This document shows positions 61,136 to 64,000 of a DNA stretch of 64,000 bases, in pieces. Both the position numbers and the translations under genes were made by a program. Positions within the stretch are counted from its first letter, which is position 1. Each line of letters begins with the position of its first letter. The DNA comes from Metallyticus violacea. Taxonomy: Eukaryota > Arthropoda > Insecta > Mantodea > Metallyticidae. The stretch spans positions 65,760,001-65,824,000 of the forward strand of contig CM060831.1 in NCBI GenBank assembly GCA_030762175.1. Direction: 5' to 3'. Below the pieces are notes generated by a model, which worked only from the letters and a program-made list of their open reading frames with translations, had not been told where the DNA came from and searched no databases.

Positions 61136-63860
61136 TTGATTGCATTGCTTTCTCTATTGCATAGAAGAAAGTTTACAAGTAAAAATTTGTGTTGATATGC
61201 CTTTGACAGAATCTACAAGTTTTGGAAAAAGAGACAGGTTTGATTCCCCAGTTTTGGCTCCTACTATTAAGTACTTTTTCTTTGATGCTGCATGAATATT
61301 CCCTTAGTGTCTGTAAAATTTCATTTCAGAAGCCATTTATGAGGCGTAGTATTTATACTACGGTACTGATGTTTACAATTGTTAGAAGTATATAATTAGC
61401 ATACTTACCACAGGATGTAGACCACCCTTTTTATTTCAAGTATAAATAAAGTAAACATAATTTCTATTCAGTTTTAGTACACAAATTGCTATGTAATCAT
61501 ATGTATCTTCATATCATATTCTTAAACATGAAATATTATTTCAGTGAATCTGAATTTTTATTTTCTTTATGCAATTCAACATGATGCAAATAAATTTATA
61601 AAATGGAGAGTATGTTCATACTTATTTATTATTGTACAGGAAGACAAATAAATTGAAGTATTTGTATTTTAAAATCAAAGCATAATTCTTGGAAATGGGT
61701 GATACAGGACTCTATATTAGAGGCTTAACTCAAGGAAAACTATGAATGGAATCACTGCAAACGCATTATGCAGAAGATGTAGCTCATGTAGAGTACTGGA
61801 AAAGCAACCCAGAGTTCTACATCAAGGGTAATGACTGCTACACACTTTTTTCGTTATTCATTCATTTGAAAACGGATAAGCAAAAACACATTTGATGGGA
61901 TAAAACAAATTTGCTTATTAAGGGTCAAAGAGGTGATATGAGCTGGAACTGAAAGGAATCTTTGGCTTTCAAAAATACCAGCCTTGGTGGATCTGAATGT
62001 CAGTTTCAAAATGTGCTTCATCACACCTTTAAAAATTAACTTTTAAAAAGCATTATTAAATGGAATTTTATGAGTATAATGGTGCTAATTAAAGACTTCT
62101 TGTTAATCATAATACATCATTTCAATACAAATATTTTTCACTTTTCCATTTAAAGTTTAATTGATTTCTTGCAATAGAAAGCATTAATGTAAATATATAC
62201 CATTTGCTAATGCCATTTTAAGCAAAGCTAAATGTGCCTTTTTGCGTAAGGACATGAAATAAGCCTTGTTAAAAGATATGCTATTTCTGTGCATCTTCAA
62301 CACTACAATGTAGGTTAAATAATTGGGTGACTAATGCATTTTATATAGTTTGCTGCATTTTTTATTTAAAGCTATTTTTGTGGGTCCAAAGATTAAAACA
62401 TACTGTTAACCTCCATCCTTTTATATTGTTTACAACATATAAATTTATAATTCAATCAAATCTTGAGATAATATACAGTTTTGTTCTGTATTAGAGATTT
62501 AATAACGATATAACCTAACCTCAATTTTAATACTGGTTACCTTTGATAGAAGTGAAATCGTTATGAATAAAACGCTTAATAAAATGTTTGAAAAATAAGT
62601 AACACCGCATTTATTTAATTTAGTGGAAATATCAAACTTTGGAAAGCACATTTAAATCTTACACCGTGAAGTTAAATTGTAAATGCATTTAATGCTCCTG
62701 TACGAGTGGTTGCAACTTTAACTTCGCCATTCTACCGCGTATGTAACAGGCATAGTGGTAACAGCACTTAACTCTGAAATTGCTATTTTGAAACTATTTA
62801 GACCTTGCAATTGTTTCACGAAAACAACAGCCGTTCGGGACTGAGGGTTTCAGCTTTCTCCGCCGCCGTTCGAGACTTGGGACTAAGCACTCTGTAAAGT
62901 GCGAGAACGAAGCCATTTTTTGTACTTTTACTATAATCATTGAGGTGATTGGGATTACCTGTTTGATCTTTCTGAAAACATGCAGTAATTTTATTACCGT
63001 TTATTCCAAGCGGAACGGCGTGGAGATATAAATTAAATAAAATACAATTCAACCTATTATAACATTTATATTTTGTATCAAATGTCATATTTCGTGTTGT
63101 GATGAGAATTTCTTAAAAAACAACGAACATTTGAGGTTTTAATAACAGTTCATAGTTAATTTATTTATTTTAACCCTAAATTTAAAGATAAATTACAATT
63201 TTATTCTTTTTATTTATTATCTCATTTAAATCATGTTATTTAATACTAAGAATAGGCTTCCTAGGTCCCTAGTCAAATCGAAGCAAAGATTATAGTAATA
63301 AAAAATAAGTGAACTTAGGAGAAAAAAATCTATCACGTATTAGTTTTTGATCCCCATGCTTTAAAACTATCGATTAAGTTCCATTCTGATTAGTGAATAA
63401 GATATTCATGAGACCGTACATTGATTGAAAGGAGTTCGCAGGCAATCATTTATTTAAAATAATATTAATTGACATAATATTGAATCAGTGTTAAAAACAA
63501 GAAACAATGCAACATTACTGGTCATTTGCAATTGAAGAGTACAGGATAAAATGAGTCACGTAATACTAATTTTATAGGAGAGCAAAATTAAACGTTCAGG
63601 ACTCAATATATTTTCTTTTCTTTGTTTATAATTTTTCTTCTGCCTTTAAACTGTGGAGTATAACAAAAACAAACACAGTTTATGAATCTACATAGATTAC
63701 TTTAAGGATAACAAAGGGTAAAATCTGATAAGTCCTGATAATCTCTGTAAAATTTACGCTAATTTTTCTATAATACTGCCAAAATTGTCAATTATATATA
63801 TATATTGGCATAGACCACTATCGAAGAGCAATTAGCATACAATTTACATACCATGAAAGC

Positions 63861-64000
63861 ACCGAATAAAACACGAAGGCACAACCCCTCTTACAAAGTC
63901 TATCTCAAACTAACTACAAGCTACTACCTGCACACGCATTATATGCTTGAATTCTCCCAGTATAAGCCGCGACCTGCCGGTCCATAACTCAAATAACCTT
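63861..64000 (-). repeat. Dispersed repeat R3, copy 3 (cut by window end)
   Basis: The last ~32 bases, read in reverse, start AAGGTTATTTGAGTTA as at 11084. 63885-63920 resembles 11590-11625. The element continues beyond the window. Confidence 0.5.

Larger units (their letters stand above)
48707..64000. other. Region upstream of exon A (intron or 5' flank)
   Basis: Because exon A starts in the middle of a zinc finger, upstream coding exons must exist. None was recognised here, so this 15 kb is probably another long intron. It holds a LINE 3' tail, a diverged repeat, two SINE1 copies, an unclassified ORF relic, a hAT relic and a Penelope-like element. 54.4-57.3 kb and 61.2-63.8 kb show only short anonymous open frames. 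Confidence 0.5.

Noticed and set aside
1..64000. CRISPR arrays, bacterial operons, rRNA genes
   Set aside because: No evenly spaced direct repeats with unique spacers, no long prokaryote-like reading frames and no rRNA sequence seen.

Overview
This window reads as AT-rich nuclear DNA from an insect. The evidence is long introns, many degraded mariner-, hAT-, Penelope- and LINE-type elements, two tRNA-derived SINE families, and several TA and ATT microsatellites. A polyneopteran such as a cockroach, termite or stick insect would fit, but the sequence alone does not fix the species. There are no bacterial-style genes, CRISPR arrays, rRNA genes or intact tRNA genes.

One host gene can be supported. 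It runs on the minus strand across almost the whole window as six short GC-rich internal exons, from 5' to 3': A 48553-48706, B 36790-37209, C 26025-26267, D 21025-21225, E 13874-14006 and F 10498-10622. Every junction has plausible splice sites and all five joins keep one open frame (four consecutive phase-1 introns, then phase 2). Intron B-C uses a GC donor instead of GT. The encoded segment starts with the last Trp-x-Cys-x-x-Cys-Arg knuckle of a FYVE-type zinc finger. A long low-complexity linker follows, with four RRHSD phospho-site-like motifs, Gln/His-rich and Gly-rich tracts. This matches the region between the zinc finger and the PDZ domain of a Rab3-interacting molecule (Rim/RIMS, a presynaptic active-zone scaffold). 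The relative Fife/Piccolo is the main alternative. The N-terminal zinc-finger exons, the PDZ and both C2 domains were not found and should lie outside the window or in unrecognised exons.

The rest is intron or flanking DNA filled with repeats. 1-10497 holds two SINE1 copies and microsatellites. 14.7-16.2 kb is a dead LINE reverse transcriptase split by a reverse SINE2 that itself carries a truncated SINE1. 19.7-23.6 kb holds two mariner-like relics of one family and the tail of another. 23.85-23.98 kb is a near-perfect foldback. 24.7 and 27.6-28.3 kb are SINE2 copies, the second with a roughly 430-bp GC-rich insert, followed by a 183-bp tandem duplication. 30.87-31.64 kb is a PIF/Harbinger-like MITE with TTA target duplications. 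37.8-38.2 and 40.6-40.9 kb are further mariner-type relics. 48.7-64 kb holds a LINE 3' hairpin tail, two SINE1 copies, a dead hAT transposase and a Penelope-like element made of two 645-bp inverted arms between 13-bp target duplications.

The most interesting items are the repeated RRHSD(V)S motif in frame-neutral exons, the phase-supported GC-AG intron, the inverted-dimer Penelope element, the three-layer LINE/SINE2/SINE1 nest and the long GC-rich SINE2 variant. All family assignments come from motif recognition without database search.
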